64,000 nucleotides of DNA from NP936 sp002726085. GTDB lineage: Bacteria > Acidobacteriota > Vicinamibacteria > Vicinamibacterales > UBA8438. The notes below the pieces were generated by a model, which ran no database searches, had not been told where the DNA came from, and was given only the letters and a program-made list of their open reading frames with translations. Below, piece after piece: positions 55,673 to 64,000 of the stretch. Every line of letters starts with the position of its first letter. Position 1 is the stretch's first letter. The translations under genes and the position numbers were made by a program. Where the stretch lies: assembly GCA_036012905.1 (NCBI GenBank), contig DASCQF010000104.1, forward strand, positions 1 to 64,000, given 5' to 3'.

Positions 55673-57559
55673 TCACTCGAGCATGCGACCGACCTCTCGC
55701 ATCAGGCTTTGACGGCTGAACGGTTTTGGCAGAAAGGCAGCGTCGCCCGGCAGCTTGCCCTCACAGACCATGGCGCCGTTGGCGAACCCAGACACGAACA
55801 GCACCTTGATGTCGGACATTGTCTGCGACATCTGCTCGAACAGCTCGCGGCCGTTCATCTTCGGCATCACAGCGTCGGTGACGAGCGCGTCGACCGGCCG
55901 AGGGTGTTGAGCGGCCACGCGCAGCGCCTCGGTGCCATCAGCGGCCTCGAGCACCGTGTACCCGTGCTCGCGAAGCCAGCCGGCGGTGAGTACGCGGAGG
56001 TCGGCATCGTCTTCCACGGCCAGAATGGTCTCCACGCCGGGTGGCGCCGTGTCAGTGTGTTTGTCTAGTGCAGACGTAGCCTGAGGCGCCGCCGACGGCT
56101 CCACGCCGTCGCCAGGTGGCAGCAGCACGGTGATGCTGGTTCCGACCTCGAGCTCGCTCTCGACAGTGACATGCCCCCCGCTCTGCCGCAAGATACCGTA
56201 GACGGTGGCCAATCCCAGTCCGGTCCCCTTGTCTCTTTTCGTCGTAAAGAACGGCTCGAAAATGTGACTCTGGGTCTCGGTGTCCATGCCGACGCCGGAG
56301 TCGCGCACGGTGAGGCGTACATAGGAACCTGGTGGCAGCCCAGAACCTGTCAAATCTGAGGCGAGACTCAGCCTCACGGTCCCCGTTTCGATCGTGACCT
56401 GCCCACCGGACGGCATCGCATCCTGCGCGTTCACCACGAGGTTCAGGACCACCTGATCGAGTTGGCCGCGGTTGGCGCGCACAGCAGGTAGATCGTCGAC
56501 AAGGTCTGTCACCAGCTCAACATCATCACGGCCGGTTCTGGACACCATGGCGAGCAGATCTCGCACCACGGCGTTCAGGTCCACGTTGTCGGGCTCGAGC
56601 ACCTGTTTGCGACTGAAGGCCAGTAGTTGGCCGGTCAGCGCCGCGCCGCGGTCTCCAGTCTTGATGATTGACCTGGCGCTCATCTCCACCGTGCTGATGC
56701 CGGGATGCTGCCTGAGCAACCGACCGCAGTGCCCCCGAATGATCGTGAGCAGATTGTTGAAGTCGTGGGCCACGCCGCTCGCCAGGCGGCCGATCGCTTC
56801 CATCTTCTGCGATTGGCGTAGCTGATCCTCGACCGCATGCAGTGAGTCTTCCGCTTGCTCGCGCTGGATGACCTGCCGGCGTAAGGCCAGGAAGGCGAAG
56901 CTGAGAATCAGAAGACTGATGACGCCGGCCAGCGTCATCATGTCCAACGCCCTGGTGCTGATGATGGCTGCGGTCTCCTGTTGTTGCGCGAGCAGATCCA
57001 GCTCAAAAGCCGCCATTGCCGAGAGCCGATCGCGAATCTGCTGGACGAGGAGCTCTCCTCCTGGAGGAATGGCGTCGGCCGCGGTCTGGGTGTCGTTGAC
57101 CCGCCGGGTTTGAATGTATTCCTCGTTCAGAGCCAGGCGGCGTTCGAGTAGCACACGAAGCTCGGCCAACCGCTCCAGTTGCGCGGGCTTCTCGGCGAGC
57201 GATGCGTCCAGACTCCGGAGATTCGCGTCCAGTGTCTGGCGACGTTGGTCCACCGGATCGAGGAAAAACTCCAGGCCCGTGAACAGAAAGCCGCGTGTGG
57301 CGTTGATGACCTCGGCGAGATTTAGACTAATCTCGTCGAATTGCCGGAGCAATGCATAGGTCTGCTCGACCGATCCAGACGATTCGAGAGTCTGGCGCAC
57401 CGTGTTGCGTGTCGCCAACCCGGTTACCAGGAGCAAGGCAATGGCCACGGCGAGCGCAACGATGGGCAGGAAGCGATCCCTTGAATTGGCCGAGCCATTC
57501 ACCGTCGATGGCACGGTCGTCTTCCCTGTGCCCACGGATGTTTCCACGCTCCGATCCAC
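55673..57559 (-). CDS. Hybrid sensor histidine kinase with CHASE3-like sensor
   Basis: About 628 residues. A first membrane helix (RFLPIVALAVAIALLLVTGL), an extracytoplasmic helical sensor like CHASE3 (about 50-195), a second helix (GVISLLILSFAFLALR), then HisKA (GRLASGVAHDFNNLL), HATPase_c (NLVVNAQDAM, DSGVGM, FEPFFTTK, GLGLATV) and a C-terminal receiver (VEDDADLR, phosphoacceptor in ALVTDAVMP, KPFS). The start is uncertain: GTG codons at 57559, 57547 and 57535 are possible, and the frame further up overlaps the ankyrin gene. It follows the ankyrin gene closely, so they may be co-transcribed. Confidence 0.87.
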   Translation of the reverse strand: MDRSVETSVGTGKTTVPSTVNGSANSRDRFLPIVALAVAIALLLVTGLATRNTVRQTLESSGSVEQTYALLRQFDEISLNLAEVINATRGFLFTGLEFFLDPVDQRRQTLDANLRSLDASLAEKPAQLERLAELRVLLERRLALNEEYIQTRRVNDTQTAADAIPPGGELLVQQIRDRLSAMAAFELDLLAQQQETAAIISTRALDMMTLAGVISLLILSFAFLALRRQVIQREQAEDSLHAVEDQLRQSQKMEAIGRLASGVAHDFNNLLTIIRGHCGRLLRQHPGISTVEMSARSIIKTGDRGAALTGQLLAFSRKQVLEPDNVDLNAVVRDLLAMVSRTGRDDVELVTDLVDDLPAVRANRGQLDQVVLNLVVNAQDAMPSGGQVTIETGTVRLSLASDLTGSGLPPGSYVRLTVRDSGVGMDTETQSHIFEPFFTTKRDKGTGLGLATVYGILRQSGGHVTVESELEVGTSITVLLPPGDGVEPSAAPQATSALDKHTDTAPPGVETILAVEDDADLRVLTAGWLREHGYTVLEAADGTEALRVAAQHPRPVDALVTDAVMPKMNGRELFEQMSQTMSDIKVLFVSGFANGAMVCEGKLPGDAAFLPKPFSRQSLMREVGRMLE

Positions 57560-57587
57560 AGTCCAATCGGCGATGCGGGCCGCGTGC

Positions 57588-59168
57588 TCACGGCTGCTGT
57601 GCTGATGCAACCGACACGTCGCGCAGCCGTTCCTGGACGGTTCCTGGGATGCCCAGTCGGGTGTCGGCCCCCAGGCGCTCCAGCAGTTCGGCAGTTTCCG
57701 GCCAGCTCTGGAACTGGAACGACTGCTTGGCGCCCTCGGCCATGCGATACGCGGTGCGTCCCCTGAAGTCCTTGGCGTCGATGTCGGCGTCACTCTCCAC
57801 GAGATACTCGATGACCTCGTTCAATCCGCGAAACGTAGCGCCGTGTATGGCGGTGAAGTTCGCCTCGTTGACGGCGTCGACATCGGCCCCCGCTTCTACC
57901 AGTACACGGACCGCGGCCTCGGCGCTCGGTGAGCGGACTCCACGGGGCTCGCGTGGGGTATAGGTGGCTTTGCCGAGGCCGGCAGCCGCCATCAACGGCG
58001 TCGTGCCGTCGTCGGTCGTCAGCGTGAGGTCGGCGCCGCCGTCGATCAGTGCTCGGAGCACATCGACGCTGCTGCTCTGGAAGCTCGGAATGACGCTGTA
58101 GATCAGGCTAGGGGCCCCGTTCATCTCGAACGCCGCGACCCACAGCGGTGTGGCGCCGCGCAGATCGCCGGTCCCGGGCGCGAACGGCTCGAAGGCGCCC
58201 TTCTTCGGATAGCCGATGTAGGACATCAGCATCGCCGAGCTTGTGATCCGAGCATTCGGGTCGGCGCCGCCCGACAGGAGCGCCTCGACCAGGGGAAGCC
58301 GATCCGCGGCGCGCATCCGCCCGCCCCCCACCCGTCCGTGGCGCCGGGTCCAGTCTGACAGCCAGGTGTTCACGCCGCCGGAGGCGGCATGCAGCGCCGT
58401 CACCCCACCCATCCGGCCGTTCGGGTCGGCGCCCTGCTCGAGCAGGAATTGGGCGAATCCAGCTCGGCCGGCAATGACCGCGAACGGCAGGACGTGCGTG
58501 CCGTCGGTGCTGGTGGCGTTGACGTCCACACCGGCGGCTATCAGCGCCTCGGCCATCGCGATGTCGCCGTTGCGTGCGGCGAACATCAGTGGGGTGAAGC
58601 CAGGGGTCGTCGACATCGTGGGATCGGCGCCACGGTCGAGCAGCAGCTGCACGATGTCCCGGTGTGGCGCCGCGAGCGCCCACATCAGGGCGGTGCTGCC
58701 AGTTTCGGTCGTGGCGGCGTTCACGTCGGCGCCCTCGTCGATGAGTGCCCGTACGAGGTCCACGTTACCGGTGCGCGCGGCCGTCATCAGCGGCGTCAGC
58801 CCGCTCGTCTGGGCGGCGTTGGCGTCGGCGCCTGCGCGCAGCAGCCGCTCGGCCGTCGCGAGGCTGGCGTTCTCGGCGGCGCGGGCCAGTGGCGTCACGC
58901 CGTGATCATCGGCGGCGTTGACGTCAGCGCCCGCGTCTAGCAACAGCTCGACCGTGTCGAGCGCGTCCCAGTGGGCCGCCCACAGCAACGCGGTGGCCCC
59001 GTCGGCCCGCGGCGCGTTCACGTCGACGCCCTCGGCGACGAGCGCCTGCGCTGTCCGCGTGTCTTGGTCCGCGACGGCGGTCATCAGCCGCAGGTCTTGA
59101 CCGTTGGCGGTGGCAAGGGCGGCGGCAAATATGACCGGAAATGTCAGGGTGACCATGGTGGTGCGCAT
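57588..59168 (-). CDS. Exported ankyrin-repeat protein (copy B)
   Basis: 526 residues from ATG 59166-59168 with a signal peptide ending Ala-Asn-Gly-Gln. It carries about ten ankyrin repeats, for example GATALLWAAHWDALDTVELL, GVTPLARAAENASLATAERL and STALMWALAAPHRDIVQLLL, with an insertion at about 255-320. Same architecture as the protein at 23625. It is divergent from the selenocysteine-candidate redoxin gene (124 nt between starts) and is followed by a membrane histidine kinase on its own strand. Confidence 0.9.
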   Translation of the reverse strand: MRTTMVTLTFPVIFAAALATANGQDLRLMTAVADQDTRTAQALVAEGVDVNAPRADGATALLWAAHWDALDTVELLLDAGADVNAADDHGVTPLARAAENASLATAERLLRAGADANAAQTSGLTPLMTAARTGNVDLVRALIDEGADVNAATTETGSTALMWALAAPHRDIVQLLLDRGADPTMSTTPGFTPLMFAARNGDIAMAEALIAAGVDVNATSTDGTHVLPFAVIAGRAGFAQFLLEQGADPNGRMGGVTALHAASGGVNTWLSDWTRRHGRVGGGRMRAADRLPLVEALLSGGADPNARITSSAMLMSYIGYPKKGAFEPFAPGTGDLRGATPLWVAAFEMNGAPSLIYSVIPSFQSSSVDVLRALIDGGADLTLTTDDGTTPLMAAAGLGKATYTPREPRGVRSPSAEAAVRVLVEAGADVDAVNEANFTAIHGATFRGLNEVIEYLVESDADIDAKDFRGRTAYRMAEGAKQSFQFQSWPETAELLERLGADTRLGIPGTVQERLRDVSVASAQQP

Positions 59169-59292
59169 TGTCACTTCTCTCACTCCTAGGACGAGGGGCG
59201 AATCACGGGCCACTATATGCAGAGTGGTCCTGTTTCGTCCACACGGATACAATTCTGGAGCGACGACAAAGCAACGGGGAGGGACCAGGCGC

Positions 59293-60327
59293 ATGCGATG
59301 TGACGCAATGGCGATCGCGACGGCGGTGGTGTTGGCACTGGCAGCAGTGGTGGCGGCTGAGCCGGTGACGGTGCTCTACGACGACCGGGTCGTCGAAATC
59401 GAGCGAACACTGGCCGACCCGAACGACCTGTGGGTTGTCCCGGAGGACTTGCCCCGGGTGAACGATTTCGAGTTGAAGCCCGAGGGTGCCTGCCTCGATG
59501 AGCTCTGCGTGCCGGTGCTCCAGGACCGCGACAGCGAGATGTTCGTGACCCGGGCCGGGCAGTCCTGGTTCAACGTGACGGAGCTGGCGCGCAAGCTCGA
59601 GCAGGCCTACGTGGCGGACCACGACCACCGGGTCTGGAGCTTCGGCGAGATCCCTGTCACGCGAACCCGATTTCTCCGTTCGGCGATGGCACCGGACTTC
59701 GCACTCCCGAACCGGGAGGGTGACGTGGTGCGGCTGACGGACTTTCGCGGCAAGAAGGTGCTCATCGTCACCTGGGCCTCGTGGTGAGGCTGCCGCTATG
59801 ACCTGCCCGGGTGGCAGGAAGTCTATGCGGAGCTCGGCGATCGGAACTTCGAGATCATCACCGTCGCACAGGACGCTTTGGGAGAGGCGGCCACAGCCGA
59901 GTGGCACGACCAGACGGAGTTGACCTACACCACGCTCATCGATGCGAATCACCGGGTCAGCTCACTCTACAACCTCGTCAACGTGCCCTCGGCCATATGG
60001 GTGGACGAAGCGGGGCGCGTGCTCCGGATCAACGAGGGGACCTATTCCGAGACGATCGCGCTCGGGCAGACAACCATCGGGACCGACGAGTACCGGCCGG
60101 CCGTGCGCGACTGGGTGATGAACGGGGCCGACAGTCCCTACGTCTGGTCGCAAGCGGAGGTGCCGGCGAAGATCCGCCGGCGCACGTCTGACGAGGCACT
60201 GGCCGAGCCGACCCTCAAGCTGGGCGTTCACTTCTACGGCTTGGGCGACGAGGCCCTGGCACGGTCCTACTGGGAACGAGCGCAGGCGCTGTTTCCCGAC
60301 AGTTGGAACTTCCACCGACAGGATTGA
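59293..60327 (+). CDS. Redoxin/TlpA-like exported protein, candidate selenoprotein (in-frame TGA at codon 165)
   Basis: 344 residues if TGA at 59785-59787 is read through. ATG 59293 has GGGGAGGG, 8 nt spacing; signal peptide to about 23. A domain of unknown type (24-125) precedes the redoxin fold: APDFALPNREGDVVRLTDFR, VLIVTWASW, then the TGA, then GCRYDLPGWQEVYAEL, NFEIITVAQD and VPSAIWVDEAGRVLRI. Family members have Trp-Cys-Gly-Cys here, so TGA replaces the first cysteine. A TPR-like tail ends at TGA 60325, where homologues should have Trp; frame-shifted remains of the tail continue to 60451. A SECIS-like hairpin lies at 59802. Alternatives: decayed gene or sequencing error. Confidence 0.7.
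59802..59818 (+). promoter_or_regulatory. SECIS-like hairpin of the redoxin gene
   Basis: CCUGCC and GGCAGG pair over 6 bp around the loop CGGGU. The loop starts after 20 nt following the UGA and has G as second base, the same geometry as the DUF3179 hairpin at 4127-4145. It meets the published bacterial SECIS constraints. Confidence 0.55.
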
Positions 60328-60451
60328 AGTCTCACCGAGGGGTTGGCCGGGGCCGAAGTACCGCGAGAAACGCGGCGCGCTCGGTGACGAGCCTTACTAT
60401 GCACCGCTCGAGCTCCCCGCACCCGGCGACGGGAGAGCTCCGGGTCGGTAG
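60325..60451 (+). other. Degenerate 3' tail of the redoxin gene
   Basis: After the TGA at 60325 the same frame reads SLTEGLAG; then, one base further on, PKYREKRGALGDEPYYAPLE and a short end before TAG at 60449. These look like the C-terminal tail of the family. The shift corresponds to one extra G in the GGGG of GGCCGGGGCC (about 60353-60356). The TGA would replace the Trp of an expected HRQDW. So the tail carries a nonsense change and a one-base insertion. Confidence 0.55.
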
Positions 60452-60519
60452 GAGGCGATGGCAGTATCGCGTCGCCCTGACAGACCTGCGCATTCTGAGC
60501 TGATTCCGTCGGGCGAGGG

Positions 60520-60525
60520 TATACT
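60520..60525 (+). promoter_or_regulatory. Possible -10 element for DUF1592 locus 2
   Basis: TATACT stands out in GC-rich sequence 37 nt before the start codon at 60562. No convincing -35 hexamer is visible at 17 nt, so this is a weak promoter prediction. Confidence 0.3.
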
Positions 60526-60561
60526 GAGGGCTCTTCACAGAGGACAGAGAGACTGACGGCC

Positions 60562-62973
60562 ATGCCCACCCGGAGCACGTTCGTCGCGGTTTTCGTGGCC
60601 GGAATCACTCTCGCCGGGCCCGGGGGAGGATTCCAGCTTCGGGCGACGGCTGCCCAATCCGCCGGCGAAGCTCCATCCCGAGCGCTGCTCGACCGCTACT
60701 GCGTCACCTGCCACAACGAGCGTCTCCAGACCGCCGGGCTCAGGCTCGACCAGGTGAATCTTGCCGACGTGTCGGCCCACGCCGACGTGCTCGAGCGGGT
60801 CGTCCGCAAGCTGCGCAAGGGGCAGATGCCGCCTCAGGGTCGGCCACGGCCCGATCAGACCGCCGTCGACATCTTCCTCACCGCCCTCGAGTCGGCGCTC
60901 GATCGGGAAGCGATTGCGCGGCCGAACCCCGGTCGGGTCGCCTCGCGTCGGCTGAACCGGGCTGAATATGTACATGCCATCGAGGACCTGCTGGGACTCG
61001 AGGTGAACGGCGAGGAGCTGTTGCCGTCCGACATGGCCGGCTTCGGGTTCGACAACAACGCCGAGGTGCTCTCGATCACTCCGGGGCTCATGTCTCGCTA
61101 CATCGCCGCGGCGACCAAGATCAGCCGAGCCGCCGTTGGCAGCCCGGACACCCGCCCGGTGATGCAGCTCTACCAGCTGGGCTACGAGCGACGTGATCTG
61201 CGCGCCGGCGAGGAGATGCCATTCGCGACCCATGGCGGGCTCGCTGTGCGGCATCACTTCCCGCTGGACGGCGACTACGTCTTTGCCATCCGGCTCAAGC
61301 GAAACGAGACGGTCGAGACGATCGACGGCATCGCCGAGAACGAGCATCAAATCGAGCTGCGCGTCGACCACGCGCTCGTCGAGCAGTTCGCGATAGGGGG
61401 GCAGTATTCAGGACCCGATCCTGGGCAGCTCATCGCGGTGCCCGAAGATGACATCGAGGGGCAGCGGCTCCATGAGTACCGGATGACCGCCGACCGCAAG
61501 CTCGAAATCCGCGTGCCAATCGAGGCGGGCACCCGGCTGGTGTCGGTCGCGTTCACCAACTCGGCGCCGTCGCCGCATGCGGCGAGCGGGTTGCCCGGCA
61601 TCGACAAGGTCTACGTGTCGGGGCCGTTCGACGGCACGGTGCCGGGCGACGACACCCCAAGCAGGCAGCGCATCTTCGTGTGCCGGCCGACCACGCCCGA
61701 CCAGGAAGAGCCCTGCGCGCGCGCGATCATCGGGGCGCTGGCCAGGCGTGCCTACCGCCGGCCGGTCACCGCCGCCGACGTCGAGCCGCTGCTCGGCATC
61801 TACCGTCTGGGGCGGCGGGACCGCGACTTCGAGGCCGGCATCGAGCGGGCGCTCGAGGCACTGCTGGCGATGCCCGGGTTCCTGATGCGGGTCGAGGAGC
61901 ATCCGGTCGACACGCAGCCGGGGGGCGTGTATCAGCTCAGTGACCTCGAGTTGGCCACACGGCTCTCATTCTTTCTCTGGAAGAGTATCCCGGACGACGA
62001 GCTCCTCGCTTTCGCCGAGCGCGACGAGCTGAGCGAGACGGCCACGCTGGCCGCGCAGGTGCGCCGGATGCTCGCCGACCGGCGGGCCACGCGATTCATG
62101 GACGACTTCGTCGGCCAGTGGCTCCAGATGCGGAACATCGATTCGCAGGCCCCGGACGGCGCGCTGTTCGCCGGGTTCAACGATTCGCTGCGGACGGCGA
62201 TGGTACAGGAGACCGAGCTGTTCTTCCGGAGCCAGGTCCAGGAGGACCGGCCGATTCCAGAGCTCCTCGGGGCCGACTACACGTTCCTGAACGAACAGCT
62301 CGCGCGTCACTACGGCATCGATGATCTCTACGGCAGTCACTTCCGCCGCCACGACTGGACTGACGACCGCCGGCACGGCCTGCTGGGCCACGCCAGTCTG
62401 CTGACGGTGACCTCGTATGCCAACCGGACCTCGGTCGTGCTGCGCGGTAAGTGGGTGCTCGAAACGCTGCTCGGAGCACCGCCCCCGCCCCCGCCGCCGA
62501 ACGTGCCGCCGCTGGCCGAAAGCGACCGGCGGCAGCCGACGTCGCTGCGCGAGCGGATGGAACAGCATCGCGCCAGCCCGGTGTGCGCCGCCTGTCACAC
62601 CCAGATGGATCCCCTGGGGTTCGCACTCGAGCATTTCGACGCGATCGGGCGGTGGCGCGAGAGCGACGGCGGTGTTCCGATCAACGCCGCGATCGCCTGG
62701 CGAGGGGAGACCATCGAGAGCCCGCGCGCGTTTCGTGAGATGTTGCTCAACTCGGGTGACGAGGTGGTTCGGACCGTCACTGAGAAGCTGATGACCTACG
62801 CGCTCGGGCGGGGCGTGGACTTCTTCGATGCGCCGGCGGTTCGGCGGATCGTCGGAGACCTCGCGCGGAACGATTACCGATGGTCGTCGCTCGTGCTCGG
62901 CATCGTCGAAAGCGATTCGTTTCAGATGCGCCGCGCCCCGGACGCGGATGGCGTACCCGTTGCCCGGCGATAG
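60562..62973 (+). CDS. DUF1587/DUF1595/DUF1592/DUF1588/DUF1585 cytochrome-like protein (locus 2)
   Basis: 803 residues with a signal peptide. Same architecture as the protein at 27742: CVTCHNERLQTAGLRLDQVN, DUF1587 (RRLNRAEYVHAIEDLLGLE), DUF1595 (ARRAYRRPVTAADVEPLLG), DUF1592 (LATRLSFFLWKSIPDDELL), DUF1588 (NRTSVVLRGKWVLETLLG with a proline run), second heme motif CAACH, and DUF1585 (LMTYALGRGVDFFD). It is clearly paralogous to locus 1 but diverged. The DUF1552 partner starts 116 nt downstream rather than overlapping, with a heptamer repeat between them. Confidence 0.92.
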   Translation: MPTRSTFVAVFVAGITLAGPGGGFQLRATAAQSAGEAPSRALLDRYCVTCHNERLQTAGLRLDQVNLADVSAHADVLERVVRKLRKGQMPPQGRPRPDQTAVDIFLTALESALDREAIARPNPGRVASRRLNRAEYVHAIEDLLGLEVNGEELLPSDMAGFGFDNNAEVLSITPGLMSRYIAAATKISRAAVGSPDTRPVMQLYQLGYERRDLRAGEEMPFATHGGLAVRHHFPLDGDYVFAIRLKRNETVETIDGIAENEHQIELRVDHALVEQFAIGGQYSGPDPGQLIAVPEDDIEGQRLHEYRMTADRKLEIRVPIEAGTRLVSVAFTNSAPSPHAASGLPGIDKVYVSGPFDGTVPGDDTPSRQRIFVCRPTTPDQEEPCARAIIGALARRAYRRPVTAADVEPLLGIYRLGRRDRDFEAGIERALEALLAMPGFLMRVEEHPVDTQPGGVYQLSDLELATRLSFFLWKSIPDDELLAFAERDELSETATLAAQVRRMLADRRATRFMDDFVGQWLQMRNIDSQAPDGALFAGFNDSLRTAMVQETELFFRSQVQEDRPIPELLGADYTFLNEQLARHYGIDDLYGSHFRRHDWTDDRRHGLLGHASLLTVTSYANRTSVVLRGKWVLETLLGAPPPPPPPNVPPLAESDRRQPTSLRERMEQHRASPVCAACHTQMDPLGFALEHFDAIGRWRESDGGVPINAAIAWRGETIESPRAFREMLLNSGDEVVRTVTEKLMTYALGRGVDFFDAPAVRRIVGDLARNDYRWSSLVLGIVESDSFQMRRAPDADGVPVARR

Positions 62974-63028
62974 CACGTTGGTTGGCTTGCCTGTGAGGGA
63001 GAAGGGCGGGGTACAGCATCATGGTGGC

Positions 63029-63075
63029 GAAGCCCTCCCGCTTCTTCTGACTTCTGACTCCTGACTTCTGACTCC
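63029..63075. repeat. Hairpin plus five heptamers (TGACTTC/TGACTCC)
   Basis: GAAGC (63029-63033) and GCTTC (63040-63044) form a short hairpin, continuing into CTTCTTC, TGACTTC, TGACTCC, TGACTTC, TGACTCC (63041-63075) then TTGGGG. Order and size match the site at 23566. It has been inserted into the DUF1592-DUF1552 intergenic gap, a gap that does not exist in locus 1. Confidence 0.75.
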
Positions 63076-63089
63076 TTGGGGATTCTCCA

Positions 63090-64000
63090 ATGTTCATCAC
63101 CAAGACCCACCTTCCGCGTCGCACCGTGCTCCGGGGGCTCGGGGCCACGCTCGCCCTGCCGCTGCTCGACGGCATGGTGCCGGCGCTGACGGCGCAAAGC
63201 CGGTCGGCGGCCGCGCCGGTCAGGCGGTTCGGGGTGTTCTACGTGCCCAACGGCATGTCGATGCCCTACTGGTACCCGAAGACCGAGGGCTCGCTTGCCC
63301 AGATGCCACCGACGCTACGGTCGCTGGAGCCATTCAAGGAACGAGTGCTGATATGCGGCGGGCTCGATGACGAGGCGGCAAACCTCGTGAAGGGCGGCGG
63401 CGACCACTCGCGGTCGGCCGGCACGTTCCTTACCTGCGTGCCCTACAAGGTCACGACCGGGGCCGACGTGTCGGCCGCGGTGTCGATGGACCAGCTTGCT
63501 GCGCGCGAGCTGTCAAAAGAGACTCAGCTTGCCTCCCTCGAGTTGGGAATCGAGTCGAATGCCATGGTGGGCAACTGCGATGGCGGGGCGAGCTGCGCCT
63601 ACACCAACACGATCGCCTGGCGCACGCCGACGACCCCGCTCCCGATCGAGAACGACCCCCGGGCCGTGTTCGAACGGCTGTTCGGCACCAGCGGCAGCAC
63701 CGATCCGGCGGCGCGGCTGGCGCGCATCGAGCGAGACCGCAGCATCCTGGATCTGGTGGGCGACGAGCTGCGCGGGCTCGGGCAGGTGATCGGGCCGGGC
63801 GACCGGTTGAAGCTCGACGAGTATGTCGAGTCGGTGCGCGACATCGAGCGGCGGATCGCGATGGCCGAGGAGCAGAACACCCGCGAGCTGCCGGTCGTCG
63901 ACCAGCCGGTCGGGGTGCCGAACGATTATGCCGAGCACGCCAGGCTGCAAATGGATCTGCTGGCGTTGGCCTACCAGACCGACCTGACCCGGATCAGCAC
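63090..64000 (+). CDS. DUF1552 Tat-exported protein (locus 2), partial at window end
   Basis: The frame opens at ATG 63090 and is still open at base 64000 (303 codons seen; about 450 expected). The twin-arginine signal is PRRTVLRGLGATLALPLLDG. Family features: FGVFYVPNGMSMPYWYPK, VLICGGLDDEA, NTIAWRTPTTPLPIENDPR, VIGPGDRLKLDEYVESVR and LALAYQTDLTRIST at the edge. It is the partner of the DUF1592 protein upstream. The ribosome site is weak (GGGG, 11 nt), possibly because the heptamer repeat separated it from its former coupling. Confidence 0.9.
   Translation, partial: MFITKTHLPRRTVLRGLGATLALPLLDGMVPALTAQSRSAAAPVRRFGVFYVPNGMSMPYWYPKTEGSLAQMPPTLRSLEPFKERVLICGGLDDEAANLVKGGGDHSRSAGTFLTCVPYKVTTGADVSAAVSMDQLAARELSKETQLASLELGIESNAMVGNCDGGASCAYTNTIAWRTPTTPLPIENDPRAVFERLFGTSGSTDPAARLARIERDRSILDLVGDELRGLGQVIGPGDRLKLDEYVESVRDIERRIAMAEEQNTRELPVVDQPVGVPNDYAEHARLQMDLLALAYQTDLTRIS

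Overview
High-GC bacterial chromosome segment whose gene families point to Acidobacteriota, probably class Vicinamibacteria (inference): two loci pairing a DUF1587/1592/1588/1585 cytochrome-like protein with a Tat-exported DUF1552 protein, secreted ankyrin proteins, DUF6152, a DUF5916 barrel, and many exported proteins of an uncharacterised family recognised here by the motifs GDTLVV and CHEGNY. No rRNA, tRNA, CRISPR array, insertion sequence or prophage was seen. Coding density is high and no gene-free stretch exceeds 300 bases.

Layout. 1-8.0 kb: methyltransferase, copper-monooxygenase-like heme protein, a DUF3179 gene with an in-frame TGA, an HDOD hybrid histidine kinase, a DinB protein. 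8.2-13.1 kb: MFS carrier, Tat-exported DsrE-like protein, internally duplicated lipoprotein, TsdA-type diheme cytochrome and DUF442 phosphatase-like protein, perhaps a sulfur-handling group. 13.2-18.2 kb: GDTLVV/CHEGNY proteins, including tandem copies of a VOC-VOC-CHEGNY fusion, with DUF6152 between them. 18.5-21.3 kb: small membrane protein plus XRE regulator, then a frameshifted lipase-like membrane protein. 21.4-27.6 kb (minus): two heme/beta-propeller paralogues flanking an ankyrin protein. 27.7-36 kb: DUF1592/DUF1552 pair, CHEGNY proteins, CoA-transferase, PagL-like enzyme, POTRA-like protein. 36-47 kb: Tat protein, M28-like peptidase, NHL propeller, VapBC, broken CHEGNY gene, MBL hydrolase, TolB-like/CBM9/DUF5916 fusion, SMP-30-like lipoprotein. 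47-57.6 kb: cytochrome c'-like protein, rhamnonate-dehydratase-like enzyme, serine hydrolase, MBOAT, cytochrome b, sulfatase-like protein, hybrid kinase. 57.6-64 kb: ankyrin protein, redoxin gene with an in-frame TGA, second DUF1592/DUF1552 pair (cut by the window end).

Main discovery candidate. Two unrelated genes each carry one TGA exactly where the family has a conserved, probably redox-active cysteine: DUF3179 (codon 98, Cys-Pro-Leu-Cys becomes U-Pro-Leu-Cys) and a TlpA/redoxin-like protein (codon 165, Trp-Cys-Gly-Cys becomes Trp-U-Gly-Cys). In each, a hairpin with a 5-nt loop (CGUGU or CGGGU) starts its loop 20 nt after the UGA, which fits the published bacterial SECIS description. TGA is an ordinary stop elsewhere in the window, so code reassignment does not explain it. 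I propose two selenoproteins. The rival explanation is gene decay or sequencing error: the redoxin 3' tail carries another TGA and a one-base insertion, and two other genes here are frameshifted. No selA/B/C/D lies in the window, so the rest of the genome must decide.

Lifestyle inferred: an aerobic or microaerobic heterotroph with a very large exported proteome, much of it heme- or copper-dependent and of unknown substrate.
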